This document shows, piece after piece, positions 35,018 to 45,985 of a DNA stretch of 64,000 nucleotides. The notes under the pieces were generated by a model that did no database searches, had not been told where the DNA came from, and worked only from the letters and a program-made list of their open reading frames with translations. Both the position numbers and the translations under genes were made by a program. How positions within the stretch are numbered: position 1 is the first letter of the stretch; the number at the start of each line of letters is the position of its first letter. The DNA is from Arabidopsis thaliana (lineage: Eukaryota > Streptophyta > Magnoliopsida > Brassicales > Brassicaceae): NCBI RefSeq assembly GCF_000001735.4, contig NC_003074.8, positions 6,510,101 through 6,574,100 on the forward strand. The letters are read 5' to 3'.

Positions 35018-36413
35018 AAGCACCAAACTCTGATACTGTAATGGATTAAGGCAAAGAGAAGGAGAAACAAAAGCTAAGAGATAAAATAAATATCGAAGAA
35101 TCTACAGCACAAACCCATCTTCATCATAATCATCATCATGGCTACAAGTACCAAATTTGATGGAGATTAGGTATTTACAGACTTCTTCTTAAACCCTAAC
35201 TTTGTTTGTTCTACTCAAACAATTTGAGTTCCACTCAAGAGGTTATATATAATGAGGTAAAAACAACTTATCCACATCGATAACACAAAGTAAACCCGAG
35301 AGAAAAAACGAGACACTGACGCAATAACGACACAGACCAGAAGAGAGTTTTTTTAGTTGTTTTTAAATTAAGATACTCCTACACTGTAAATCCCTTTCTA
35401 GTGAGAGCTAGCTACTACCACTGGATTCAGTCTTCAACAAATTATCATATCCTCAAGCGCATCATCACAACAAACACTTGTCATACTAGACAAACACTCC
35501 AATAAGCTTCTGTCACGTGTCCCTTATATTCCTCCACTCCACTCCACTTTTGCCCATGTCATTCATTGCGCATCTCTGTTTTCCTATAACAAATCTCCCG
35601 TATTTGAGAAATCTTTACCTCAAGGTAGTTTGAGACAGATGATAAAACATCTAATTTGCTAATTTCAAAAATTACATGGACTATGGTGTCGCCTATGCGA
35701 TGTCTACTGCTTCATTGATCAACCTCAAAAGCTAATCCGAAAATTATGAACAAAATTCTAACAACATAGAACAGAAACATACAGCTCTCTCTATATCATT
35801 TGATCAGATAATCTCAACGAACCCACCTCAGATTATACAAAAGCAAAAAAAACACTAGAGATTCTTTCGCTGACAATCCATACGCTTTTTAAACTATTGA
35901 TCCCTCCAGAACTGTATCCGATATTCACAGATTTTGCCTTGATTTTGGAAGGCGGAGGAGGATAGACCGGTACGGATGTCGGTGAAAAAAACTTGGAATC
36001 GTTATCGTGTTGGCCAGGTGGTTTTTTTTTTTTTACACGTCAGCATATTTGGCCGGTCCTACTTATCTAAAGTACAGTAATAATGTCATACACGTCAGCG
36101 TAAACTGATAGATCTTCCTTGGACAAAATCTACTTCCGATAATGTTGATTCCCTTCTGTCTGAATTCTCTCTAGTGTAAAAAATATTCTCTTGAATCCTT
36201 GGTTTTCCATAGCGTGTGTGTATTGATTTACAAATATAGAATCTACAGAAAACAAGATTGAGGGTGCAAAAATGAAAATATATTCAGAATTGAGGGAGCA
36301 ATTTGTTACATTTCCTCTTTCCAGTCTATGTATATATCTCGCAAGAGGAAAGCTGAAGAAAAGCAAAACCCTAGAAAATAAATAATATTCCGTGGCGCCT
36401 GCGGCAGAGATCA
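35018..36413. other. Divergent spacer between MEF20 and ETP1
   Basis: It holds the MEF20 promoter (including the repeated segment at 35152-35384), a short AT-rich middle, and the ETP1 promoter and 5' UTR at its right end. A poly-T run lies at about 36021-36032. No gene seen. Confidence 0.5.
35152..35384 (-). repeat. 233-bp repeat, copy 1 (MEF20 upstream region)
   Basis: This nearly matches 38699-38930; by eye there is one substitution and one length change in a T run. Read on the minus strand, as for MEF20, it offers TATATATAACC and then the telo-box TTAGGGTTTAA, followed about 135 bp later by the MEF20 start codon. It is therefore likely to be part of the MEF20 promoter and 5' UTR. Confidence 0.93.
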
Positions 36414-37661
36414 ATGACGATACCGGATCTCTGTAACGATTTGGTCGATGAGATACTCTGTCGCGTTCCGGCGAGGAATCTGAAACGGTTACGATCTACC
36501 AGCAAACGATGGAACCGTTTATTCAAAGATGATAGGAGATTCGCAAGAGAGCACATGCATAAAGCCCCAAAGGAGTATCTACCTCTCATGTTGACAAGCG
36601 AGTACAGGATCTGTCCGGTGAGCATCAATCTCCAAGGAGATGTTCCTTCTGTAGTGTTAAAGAGAGAGCTTAGCCTACCAGATCCGGATTATTCACATCA
36701 ATTCGATATAGGTCGAGTCTTTCACTGCGACGGCTTATTGGTATGCAACCACGTAGGCAAGAATCCCCGATACGGATCTAAAATCGTGGTTTGGAACCCG
36801 CTGACTGGTCAAACCAGGTGGATCGAAGCCGGCTATCGTTGGAAGGAATACGAAGTCAGATTTGTTCTCGGATACTGCTACCAGCAAGACGAGAACAATT
36901 CCTGCAGTAAAAAAATCTACAAAATTTTGTGTTTTTATCCTAATGGCCAAGATACAGAAATCTACGAGCTTAACTACTCTGATAGGTGGACAAGGACGAT
37001 TCCTGATGGTGATCTCACTCCAGGCTGGACCTTGATATACTCAGAGCAGACCGTGTCTATGAATGGAAATCTTTACTTGTTTGCTTCGGAGAAATCAAAA
37101 CCCCATCTTGGCGTGTCCTTGCTCAGATTTGATTTCTCAACAGAGAAATCATCTCTATGTGTGACTCTTCCCTATCAGCGTCCAAGGTATGAAATTTTGA
37201 GTATTTCCGCCGTTAGAGGAGGAGAGAATCTTTCTCTGTTGTTGCAGCTCGATTTTGAATCTAAGACTGAGATATGGGTGACGAATAAGATTGATGACAC
37301 CACCACCAAAGGAGCAGCAGTCTCTTGGACCAAGGTCCTAGCATTTGATTTAAGCCCTGATCTTCAATTATTTTCGGAGGAGGTAAATTTTTTGCTTGAC
37401 GAGGATAAGAAAGTCGCTGTGTGTTGTGAGAGATGGTTGGAACCGCAAGAGCACCACAGGTACCAGTGCAGGAGAGAGTACAAGATCACCGACAAGATAT
37501 ACATTCTCGGGGAGGATAATAAAGTCGATGAAGTAGGTTCTGGAGAGGGAGAGGCTACAGATTCACTTGAAGGAATTTCGCAAGTTATTCTCAATTACGC
37601 TCCAAGTTTGGTCCAAATCGAGCAAGCCGGAGGAGGCAAAACAAAAAGAGGTGACGACTAA
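36414..37661 (+). CDS. ETP1: ETP1, F-box protein targeting EIN2
   Basis: A single exon of 415 residues. The N-terminal F-box (PDLCNDLVDEILCRVPARNLKRLR, SKRWNRLF) is followed by the F-box-associated domain, with WNPLTGQTRWIEAGY, LGYCYQQDENNS and ILNYAPSLVQIEQAGG. The last motif is shared with ETP2 (ILNYVPSLVQIERAGG). Known role: a substrate receptor of an SCF E3 ligase that binds EIN2 and keeps ethylene signalling low; ethylene reduces the protein. Relative to ETP2 it has extra residues in the C-terminal third, in a His/Arg-rich insert (EPQEHHRYQCRREYK). It lies about 25 kb from ETP2 on the same strand, and its 3' flank retains blocks found beside the other two copies. Confidence 0.94.
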   Translation: MTIPDLCNDLVDEILCRVPARNLKRLRSTSKRWNRLFKDDRRFAREHMHKAPKEYLPLMLTSEYRICPVSINLQGDVPSVVLKRELSLPDPDYSHQFDIGRVFHCDGLLVCNHVGKNPRYGSKIVVWNPLTGQTRWIEAGYRWKEYEVRFVLGYCYQQDENNSCSKKIYKILCFYPNGQDTEIYELNYSDRWTRTIPDGDLTPGWTLIYSEQTVSMNGNLYLFASEKSKPHLGVSLLRFDFSTEKSSLCVTLPYQRPRYEILSISAVRGGENLSLLLQLDFESKTEIWVTNKIDDTTTKGAAVSWTKVLAFDLSPDLQLFSEEVNFLLDEDKKVAVCCERWLEPQEHHRYQCRREYKITDKIYILGEDNKVDEVGSGEGEATDSLEGISQVILNYAPSLVQIEQAGGGKTKRGDD

Positions 37662-38976
37662 AACAACCTCTACATGTAATATTAGTTTTTTGTGTTTTTC
37701 TTAATTTATTTTTGTCATATTTTTTGAATAATCCCCTGATCGAGCGACCTGGAAGTAGAAGAGGCCCTTAAATTTTCTTGTTCATGTTCTTTGAATAATC
37801 CTTTGAACTGATATCTCAATAAGATTGTAATATTGTAGTTGTCCCTTGCTTGATTTACACACGGTTTTCTTTTTTTTTTAAGTTTTATGATCAAAACATG
37901 TCTGGTACAGTATATGTCTAGAGAACAAGTGTTGTGTCTAAAACTTCAACCATTTCTAATTCAATGACAAAAGTAACTCATGTTCGAAGCTCCGAGTTTC
38001 TTTTTCACCTAAGTTTCAAGTTGTACAAACAACTAGAAGTCATTATTACCCATTCGCATAAATCTAGCATATATTGGACCAAAACATAACCCACAAATTA
38101 TTTAAAACCACAGCTAAGCTTGTGGTTTTTTTGGGGCATCCAAAGTTGAAACATATCAAATGTTTACTCATGATACTACACTCCTTGATTGTCGTTTAAC
38201 CTAGTGTTATGCAAATATAAACGCACGCATATCAGCAAGAGATCCATAGAGTTTACTGCAGGGATTTTGACCAGCACTGCATCTTCCTCTCGTTTCAATT
38301 ATGCATCCCCTGACATCAGCATGACAATCTAACAGTCAACCACAATTTAGTGGTGATCACATGGTTAAGCATGTGCCAATTACGTACCGTACCTTGTAGC
38401 TGTAAGAGCGGGTGCCTGCACCTTGGGAATCTGGATGTTTTCTTATGTAATCTACTGCTTCACCTCTGTATGTCTGCTACCACAGTTCCCACCTACAATC
38501 TTATATATGCATTTTCCTTCAATACTCCCATTTTCACCAGTATCCTCAAGCAAACTGCATGAAGAGGGTTTCCAATTATCTCAGAGGTGATCAAACAACA
38601 ACTTCATCAAATTCTAGACGTTGGCTTGAAGGCTATTCTTAAGTTTGTTATCTCAAGTTCCCTCCTTGTATTCCACCAGAACAGTTTGTCTTTCTACTCA
38701 AATTTGATGGAGATTAGGTATTTACAGACTTCTTCTTAAACCCTAACTTTGTTTGTTCTACTCAAACAATTTGAGTTCCACTCAAGAGGTTATATATAAT
38801 GAGGTAAAAACAACTTATCCACATCGATAACACAAAGTAAACCCGAGAGAAAAAACGAGACACTGACGCAATAATGACACAGACCAGAAGAGAGTTTTTT
38901 AGTTGTTTTTAAATTAAGATACTCCTACACGACATTGTACTTGCAAATCCAGAATGATCACACCATAATGCTTTGT
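37662..38976. other. Convergent spacer between ETP1 and VRN1
   Basis: The left part holds the ETP1 3' UTR and blocks shared with the ETP2 and pseudogene 3' flanks (ctacatgtaatat, ttctaattcaatgac, caagttgtacaa, and 38080-38130). The right part holds the second copy of the 233-bp repeat, 46 bp beyond the VRN1 stop codon. No gene seen. Confidence 0.6.
38699..38930 (-). repeat. 233-bp repeat, copy 2 (VRN1 3' region)
   Basis: Near-identical to 35152-35384 and in the same orientation. It starts 46 bp downstream of the VRN1 stop codon, so it is likely to lie inside the VRN1 3' UTR or at its polyadenylation region. It retains the TATA-like and telo-box motifs pointing toward lower coordinates, across ETP1 in antisense. 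Confidence 0.93.
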
Positions 38977-41468
38977 TCAGACGTACTCGTTGACTCGAAA
39001 GGCTGTCACTTTCAAAACGAAATCTCTGGTTCTGAGCAGCTCAAACACACAGACGTCTCCTTCTCCTAAGTTGTTCTCTAGAGTGAATTCGTACCATCCT
39101 TGACTGAATTTGGCTCTCCCGGCTTTGTAGAGACATCGAACAGGCCATTGTTTCTCCGCAAGCTGGACTTTGATGAACCCGGAGATCCCACTTAGGTACT
39201 TCTCAGCAAACCCAGAAGGAAGATACTGTTGAGAGAAACAGAAACAGAAGGCTTCTTTTAGAGATCAGTGAAGACACCGATAAGATTAAGTCTTCCTAAG
39301 ATGTTTTTTTATTACCATGATGCAACCTCTGTATAGATAGGATGGTCGCAGAACCACTCTGAAGAAAGGGTTTGTTGGTTCGAACGTTTTGGCTGCATTG
39401 ATGGCTCTCTCTCTTTCTTCTGCAGTCACGGTTCTCTTTCTCGCAGAAGCACTCTCGTAGAACTTTGAACGGTTCTCTGGATCATCATCTCGCGGAGCTG
39501 ATGAGTTTATTTCCTCTGTAAGGACAATATCAAAAGGATATATGTATCATGAGGAAGAATCTGTGAATCCTCTGAAAACGAGTCTGAAGCATTTCAAAGA
39601 GGAAAAGTGCTTACCAGGATCAGCATTTTTCTTCTTCCTCCCTCTCTTTTTAGGTATTTTTGGGGTTGGCGTTGGCTCTTCAGCTGGAGATAAGGAAAAT
39701 ATCAAGCATCAACCTCAAAAGAATGATAAGACGCGTAATCAGCGATAGATAAAGGGAATCAGTTGGTTATAAATATCACCTTTAACTGGTCCAGTGAACA
39801 AGGTTTGGATGGCTGAACTAGCATACCCTTTGTTGGCTGGTACTGTAGACTCAGGAAGTGGTGATGGGTACACAGAAGAAGGAAAGATGACCTCGGCATC
39901 TTCATCTTCAAGGTCTTCAAACAAACGGGCGCGTTTGAAGTGGTTGTGAGCGGAATCCATGAGACCGGTGGAATGGTAATTGATCTCAGAGTGGGATAAA
40001 TTGAAAATGTAGACGCTGAAGGCAGAGTTTCCTTCATATCTAAAAATCAAAAGATAACCAATGCGAATGGAGTAACGGTCAACAAACTCTTGCCAACCAT
40101 CTTGAAACCAAATTTTGTTGTCAGCTTTCCTTAGTCCTACACGCCAAACATGACCATCAGGTACTGTGAGTGCAACAGCAACCGAAAGCTCATCCTTGAA
40201 TTTACTCACAAACTTATCTGGGACCCTCTGCACAAGCATGCCGGTATGAGATATAAAGAAGCATATAATGATATAAATGTCCACAATATCTATAAGAACA
40301 GCACAGAATATTGCGAGAACATCAAATCGAAACAGACATTTTTCAGCAAAAACATCCAATAAACACAGTAGCTGAAGAAACGACGGCTTTACCTAATTTA
40401 AAAACACAAACCAAAAGGCCATATTTCAGTTTAGAGAAGGCATCAACAAGGAGACACAGTCCATTAGTACACATGTAAAATGGTACATTTATCTCTGAAT
40501 AGATTGATTACACGACTCCTATGATCTTATCACATTAATAATTTGCAAACTTGGTTCCACATAAATGCCTGTGTTAATCGAAATCATTATTCCAGAGAAA
40601 ATCTAGTCACTTAAATGCCAAATGGAGAGCTAAGCAAATTTGGATTTGTTCAAAACAATGCTCTTGGGGGAATCTGTACAAGTGATGACTAATCACTGTA
40701 TCAAATAAAGTAGACAACTTTAAAACATAAGCACAATACATAGAGACCTTCAAAACAAGTCAACTACTCAGTTTTAGGGATTCACTCACAAGCCACACAA
40801 TACTCAATAAGGAGTCTAAGATCTCAGACATTCCTAAGTCAAACAGAGAAAACAGTCAAAATAGAGTAAACAAAACAGACATTTATAATAGAGAAACCAT
40901 AAACAGATCTCAACTTTTTCTCCTCAGAAGAAATTTGATCAATCTGACAGAATCAAATCGTCCTCCAAAAGTCAAATCACTCAAAAAAAAAAAAAAAATT
41001 CCCAAACTACACACAATATGCTGTCAGAGTACAGATATACCATCAAATACCCAATTTCCCACCAAACACAACCAATGACCAAAAGAAACTGTCTTGCAGA
41101 CTTCCATTGGAAACCCACAAATTCTCATTTGACCAATAAGACAACACAAAGTTCAAAAATGGAACTTCTTTTCATTACCCAAAACAGGGAAGAGTAAGAA
41201 GATAAAAGCACAACCTTGACTCGATTCTTACAAAGAATCAATACAAGTGAATTGTAAGAAATCAAGCAAGAGTGTCACAAGGCATAATCTTACAAACTCG
41301 TTCACCAGATTCCAAACCTTGAAAACCCTCAATTTCGCACAAAATCAAAACTTTGAAAGATGAGGAGAAGGAGAACAGAGAGAGAGAGAGAGAGAGAGAG
41401 TAAGTTACCAGACGTTTTTCTTGGATAGTGGATGAGAAAATCAACTTATGGAAGAAAGGGCGTGGCAT
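38977..41468 (-). CDS. VRN1: VRN1, double-B3 vernalization protein
   Basis: Five exons give 341 residues: 41468-41409, 40227-39780, 39683-39615, 39515-39316, 39225-38977. The first B3 domain covers about residues 3-97 ([60 protein letters not shown]). The linker has a basic [14 protein letters not shown] nuclear-localisation-type segment. The second B3 domain covers about residues 240-341 ([47 protein letters not shown]). VRN1 is known to bind DNA without sequence specificity and to maintain FLC repression after vernalization, with Polycomb factors. Intron 1 is about 1.2 kb and begins with a GA/CT run. Length and ends match the known protein. Confidence 0.96.
41377..41400. repeat. (AG)12 microsatellite at the 5' edge of VRN1 intron 1
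   Basis: Twelve AG units on the plus strand, which read as CT repeats on the VRN1 strand, begin 8 bp inside the intron. GA/CT runs are targets of plant BPC (GAGA-binding) proteins, which are known to recruit Polycomb complexes. A trinucleotide aga/gaa run at 41503-41523 lies in the VRN1 5' UTR. Confidence 0.9.
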
Positions 41469-42890
41469 GTTCAGACACAACAGTGACGAAGTAAGAAAAA
41501 ATAGAAGAAGAAGAAGAAGAAGAGAAGACCAGAGAGTCAGATCATGAAACGACGACGGAGAATAAAAGGACAAAGAGACTAAGAGAGAAGAAGAACCCTT
41601 TCAGATCTGAAGGAGTTTTGTTGTGTTAAAAAAGTTCATTAGATTTTAGTCAAAGGGGTTACAACACAACAATCTCTCTTTTCTTTCTTTCTTTTTTACA
41701 CACCTGACCTGAAGAGTGACCCAACCAAACCCAAGAAGATGAAAAAATTAAAAAAAAAAAAAAAAAACCAACTTGTCATAAAACGAAGCTCGAGCGAGTT
41801 GAATCTGTGTTAGCTCGGTAGACTCGTTGAGTCGAATCGGTAGGTCACTCGTGTGGTTTCTTTTATTAACTAATCAAAAGCCGACCGCCCCCACCTACTC
41901 CCCTTTTTCGACCATCTTTTTTTTTCTTAACAAATATTTCTTTTTTGTAACACGCAATATCTCAGAAAATATATTATTGCCTTATAACAACAAATATATT
42001 TGATACTGTTATATATACGTCCTTATTTGCAAACAGATCATACCGTTCCGGAAAATCTCAATTTTATTTAGAACATATAAAAACACTTGTAAACTAGTGT
42101 ACCGTGAAGCCTATAGACAAATATAGGTGGAAAGGAAAACAAAACTGGTCTCCAAAAGAAAAGTCTTATCATAAACTCATGCCCACAGTATTAATGGTAT
42201 GTATATACTTAGAGAATGACAAGTTAAAACATGTATAGAGAAATCCAAATACAACATGTATAATCGATTGCAACATGTACGTATATTCATGGCTACCTCA
42301 CATGCATAAAGTTTTATGTATTTCTTGTATAAATCTAGCTACAGTTAATAGTTATACTTAAGAATAAATAGCCTATGCATACACACTTAAATCCAAAAAG
42401 AAGTTTAACCTCTCTAATGTATGTTTAGTATACTATTATTTCTCCTTAGAATATTGGAACTTGACTTGTAGTTAATTAGTTTGGGCTAACCGTTGGCCAT
42501 CATTGGTCATAACATTATGTTTAAATGGATTCCAATTTATAGTCAGAGAGCCTTGGTTCTGTCTTCTGACAGTATCCTTATGAGCTGTAAGAAAATAAAG
42601 GGGTAAACGTAAACATTCCTCTTTTCACCAGTTCGCGTGCATTTTAGAAATTCTTGATGCCTAATTAAAAATTACAAAGCAACAAACTCGCTGATTTTTA
42701 AAAATAGAATCCAAAAGTAGATCCAATATCGCATGCATGTCCAAAAGCATTTTATTCAAGCATAATGAAGGAAATTGCATCGTAATTCATACATAAATTA
42801 TTCAACGGTATGAAAATGTAGATAGAATCATAGAAAAGCAAAACATGTGTGTATATATGTATCACAGTAGAAAAAATAATTTGAATAATC
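41469..42890. other. VRN1 promoter and AT-rich spacer
   Basis: The VRN1 5' UTR and promoter occupy the left end; a poly-A run lies at about 41753-41767. The rest is AT-rich and without recognised features. Confidence 0.5.
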
Positions 42891-42892
42891 AA

Positions 42893-43125
42893 GCTCTGAA
42901 GTGATTAATATGAATGTAACGTATCGTCAATTTGAAGTTTGTTGAAACACATTAGCTAGTATTCTTTGTATCTAAGCAGGTTTTGTCGGTTTATAAACTT
43001 CCTCTAATGGCTTAATCTTGGCTTCTTGTGACGGGCTGAAGAAGAATGATATTGAAAATCTCATTTGAATAACTCATTAACTTGTATGTTTACCACCACT
43101 CTGTGCTTGTGTATTCGTGGGTTAA
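42893..43125 (-). pseudogene. Relic of a 2OG-dioxygenase last exon
   Basis: Sequence here aligns with the terminal exon of the dioxygenase at 43568-43822. Matching blocks are ctctgaagtgat(t/c)aat, cttcct/cctcc-aatggct, ttggcttc-tgtga-ggg, aagaagaatg-tattga-aatctc, and accactctgtgcttg for accactctatgttca. Large parts between the blocks are lost and the frame is not kept. It is best read as the last trace of a third tandem copy. The remaining spacer to 43567 shows nothing else. Confidence 0.7.
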
Positions 43126-43567
43126 GTTGGTGTTTTAGAAGATTTGTTAAATCTTTGAACCGTGGCAAGTTGAAGGCAATCACGTGATTTGTTTGGATGT
43201 ATATTTTGTCTTTTGACAACGCATTTATCAACTTTTCAGATCGGTTTATTATTTAGGATTAACAAATGTAAAACACTGATATATATACACTAATGATAAA
43301 TATTTGATGAGAATTTTTCTTAAATCCCAATTCGAATTTTAAACATGTGAAATTAAGAACTATCGCATTTATCAACATTAGGTCAGTCTACGTATATTTG
43401 GAAATGAAAAATGACGAAGATCGCAAATGACACAACATTCTGATGACCGTTTATTTTAAACATAAACATGTAAAATCTCGCGTGCATTTTGGGAAATATG
43501 AACTTGGCTAACTTATATAAAAAGAACGAATAGAAATCAACATAAGGTTTAATTATAATGTGATTAA

Positions 43568-44887
43568 CTAAGCCTTGAAGTGATCAATCTGGATATTCTC
43601 AACCTCGAGTTTCTTGAAATCACTTCTGTTTCTTGAAACAAAGAACTTTCCCCAATTGTACTTTTTATAACAAGGCGGGTTTTCCTCACTTATAAGCTCC
43701 TCCAATGGCTCAATATTGGCTTCATGTGATGGGAAGAAGAAGAATGGTATTGAGAATCTCTCTTTGCTTGTATTCACGACCACTCTATGTTCAGCACTCC
43801 AATACTCATCATTTGTCCACACCTACTCCACAAAATCTTATTTTCATTCATCAACTCTAATATAATACATCGAAGATATATTGACATGCAACTTCGTTCA
43901 TTGCTAATTGGTTTTGAGCCGAAAGTCTACGTTTACCTGAATACAATTGCCCATGTTAATGATCAAAGCATCCGAGATCGGTTTCACGGGGATCCATTGT
44001 CCATCCGATCTACGACTCACTTGTAATCCACCTACACTATCTTGGGCCAGGACGGTTAAAGCTCCTCCATCTTTGTGACGTCCAACACCTAATGCTAGCT
44101 CGGGGTTCGGGCAAGGAGGGTAATGGTTAAACCGCAAAAAACTAGTTTGCTCATTGAAGAAACCGGTTAGCCGATCACCAGGTAGACCCAAACTAATGGA
44201 GACAAGTTCCAATAGCCTAAAAGCTAACTTCTCAACTTCTCTTGCATATTCTTGGCATACCTCTCTACCAATACACATGATAAAAAAAAATCACTTTCAG
44301 GATAATAAAATGAAATTCTAATAAGGCCCAATGGGCCTAAACTCTCGATCTCGTGATTGAACGCACCAATCAATAATTCAGTGAGTGAGAGAGAATCAAG
44401 AAAATGGTCACCTGAAATGAGAAGGGTTTTGAGGCCACTGGTTCGTGAGCTTTCGGAGCTCAGTATCTTCCGGCTCCGGTGACGCCGGAACGATCGTGGA
44501 ATCTTGTAAGAAGAAATCGAAAATTTCCTTCCAATCTCTAACGTTCTTAGTGTGTTCTTCGTCGTGATAACCCATAGGATTCACTTCGTCTCTTTTCACT
44601 TTCCTCTTCTCCTCCGTCGTTAGATTGAAAAACTCAGCAGCTGTCTTCTCTACACGATGCCTTAAAGCTGAAGGCAAGCCATGGTTGATCACTTGAAAAA
44701 ATCCCCATCTCTTGCATGCCTCTGCAATCTCCTTGGCGATCGCAGTCTTGTCATGATGAGTATCTTCGAGAGAAGAGAGGTCGATGGTCGGGATCTCGTC
44801 GGAGAAAATGAAATCACCGGAGTTTGTGAGGTGAGTGTTGGGTCTGTGTTCTGGAGCTTGGATAAAAGCTTCGTCGAGTTCTCCCAT
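43568..44887 (-). CDS. 2-oxoglutarate/Fe(II)-dependent dioxygenase (DOXC class)
   Basis: Three exons (44887-44412, 44264-43937, 43822-43568) give 352 residues. The N-terminal DIOX_N domain includes IPTIDLSSL and CKRWGFFQVINHG. The catalytic jelly roll has the iron ligands in GRHKD (His-x-Asp) and SAEHRVVVN (distal His). The 2OG-binding Arg-x-Ser lies in RFSIPFFF, with NHYPPCPNPELALG as a family hallmark. Such soluble enzymes hydroxylate or desaturate small molecules (flavonoids, hormones); the substrate is unknown to me. It is a tandem paralogue of the gene at 46206, with identical intron positions. TATAAAG occurs about 85 bp upstream. Recalled locus AT3G19000. Confidence 0.94.
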
Positions 44888-44964
44888 GGCAGTTTTGGCA
44901 GTGATTCTTGTGGTTATTTTTTAGAGTAGGCTTTGGAGATATCGATGATTAGTGGTGCGGTTGG

Positions 44965-44980
44965 TGTTGCTTTATAGGAT
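44965..44980 (-). promoter_or_regulatory. TATA box of the AT3G19000-type dioxygenase
   Basis: On the minus strand the sequence reads CCTATAAAGC, about 85 bp upstream of the start codon, a normal plant core-promoter position. Confidence 0.5.
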
Positions 44981-45124
44981 AATGCCACGTAAGTAGAGTA
45001 GAATTTAATTTCTCCCTGAAATAAAATGAATCTATACTAATTTATGCAAACCACTATAGGTTATTTTTTCCTTTGGTCTTTATCGTAGTTCAGCTAAATG
45101 TCATTTAGGGTCTTCCTATTGTTA

Positions 45125-45310
45125 GACGTAAACATCACAATTTGTTTCGAGTCAAATCAAATAAGTTCCTTCTAATAGCTCGAAGGGCTGCTCTCTTGCA
45201 TATTCTTGGCATACCAACCTATCTATAAACTTGAGGTTAACAATCAAATAAACTTGAGGTTAACAAGATTCTTATCAAACTCAATGGGCCTTTGTTAAGG
45301 CCTTTTTAGA
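45125..45310 (-). pseudogene. Relic of a 2OG-dioxygenase exon 2 start and intron
   Basis: cttctaatagctcgaag...ctctcttgcatattcttggcatacc matches the 5' part of exon 2 of the gene at 43568 (44205-44262). The following ttcttatcaaactcaatgggcctttgttaaggcc resembles that gene's first intron (aaggcccaatgggcc). The block is short and broken, and lies between the two intact genes, so another copy seems to have been lost here. Confidence 0.55.
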
Positions 45311-45869
45311 TGTTCTTGAGAAATTCTTATCTGAACAATAATTTTTGATTGTTTTTTTCAAGTTTGATGGAAGAATCAAATTTGCACAAAGAAAAAGGAA
45401 GAATCAAATGAAGAACACCTGAAATAATCACAATCGTCGGATCTCCAAATTTACATGTAGGGTGAAGAATATAGACCTAGTAACTAGGTAAAATACTTAT
45501 TACTTGTGAATTCTATACATGATTAATAAAAATTTGAACTCTAAATCCAACTTCCCACACGTGAACACTGAACAGAGGGTCCACACTTACATTGTTACAT
45601 TTAATTTAAGTGGCTCATTAAGTCTACTCACTACACATCACATATGCTATAACGAATACTCAAAACCAATTAATTTTCAAAGGAAATCGAATTTTGATGC
45701 AAATGATTTGTTCAGGGTTTTGCAGCAAATTCAGCTAAGAAAATTCTTCAAAATTAGTTAAAGATTTTTTCTGTAGTAAAAAATGCAGAAGTATGATAAA
45801 CTAAGCCAGGGAAAAAAATAACTAGAATTGAGCATGTATAACATTTAACAACAATATCTAAAATTAGGA

Positions 45870-45985
45870 CATAGAGAAATACAATTTGCAAAGATAGCTC
45901 AGTGGTCAAGAGAGGAGGACCACAAGACGATTTTATCTTTGAATCTGGACGCAATCTTATGTGTGGTGCCGAAATTGAAATACAT
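45870..45985 (+). mobile_element. Possible tRNA-derived SINE remnant
   Basis: Sequence at 45890-45955 has an A-box-like gatagctcagtggt, then an agaggaggaccac segment and a B-box-like tttgaatctgg, in tRNA spacing. However, it does not fold as a clean tRNA. Short similar stretches, gaaatacaatt (about 45868) and gaaatacatta (about 45976), could be target-site duplications. This fits the tRNA-related head of a plant SINE or a decayed tRNA gene. Confidence 0.45.

Noticed and set aside
35152-38930. The 233-bp repeats as the long terminal repeats of a retroelement
   Set aside because: The interval contains the host gene ETP1 and no retroelement coding or priming sequence, and the repeat carries MEF20 promoter features instead.
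41753-41767. Poly-A run as a sign of a retroposed copy
   Set aside because: No upstream gene-like sequence or flanking duplication; a simple homopolymer near the VRN1 promoter.
45886-45956. Functional tRNA gene
   Set aside because: A- and B-box-like motifs are present but acceptor and anticodon stems do not pair; listed instead as a possible SINE remnant.
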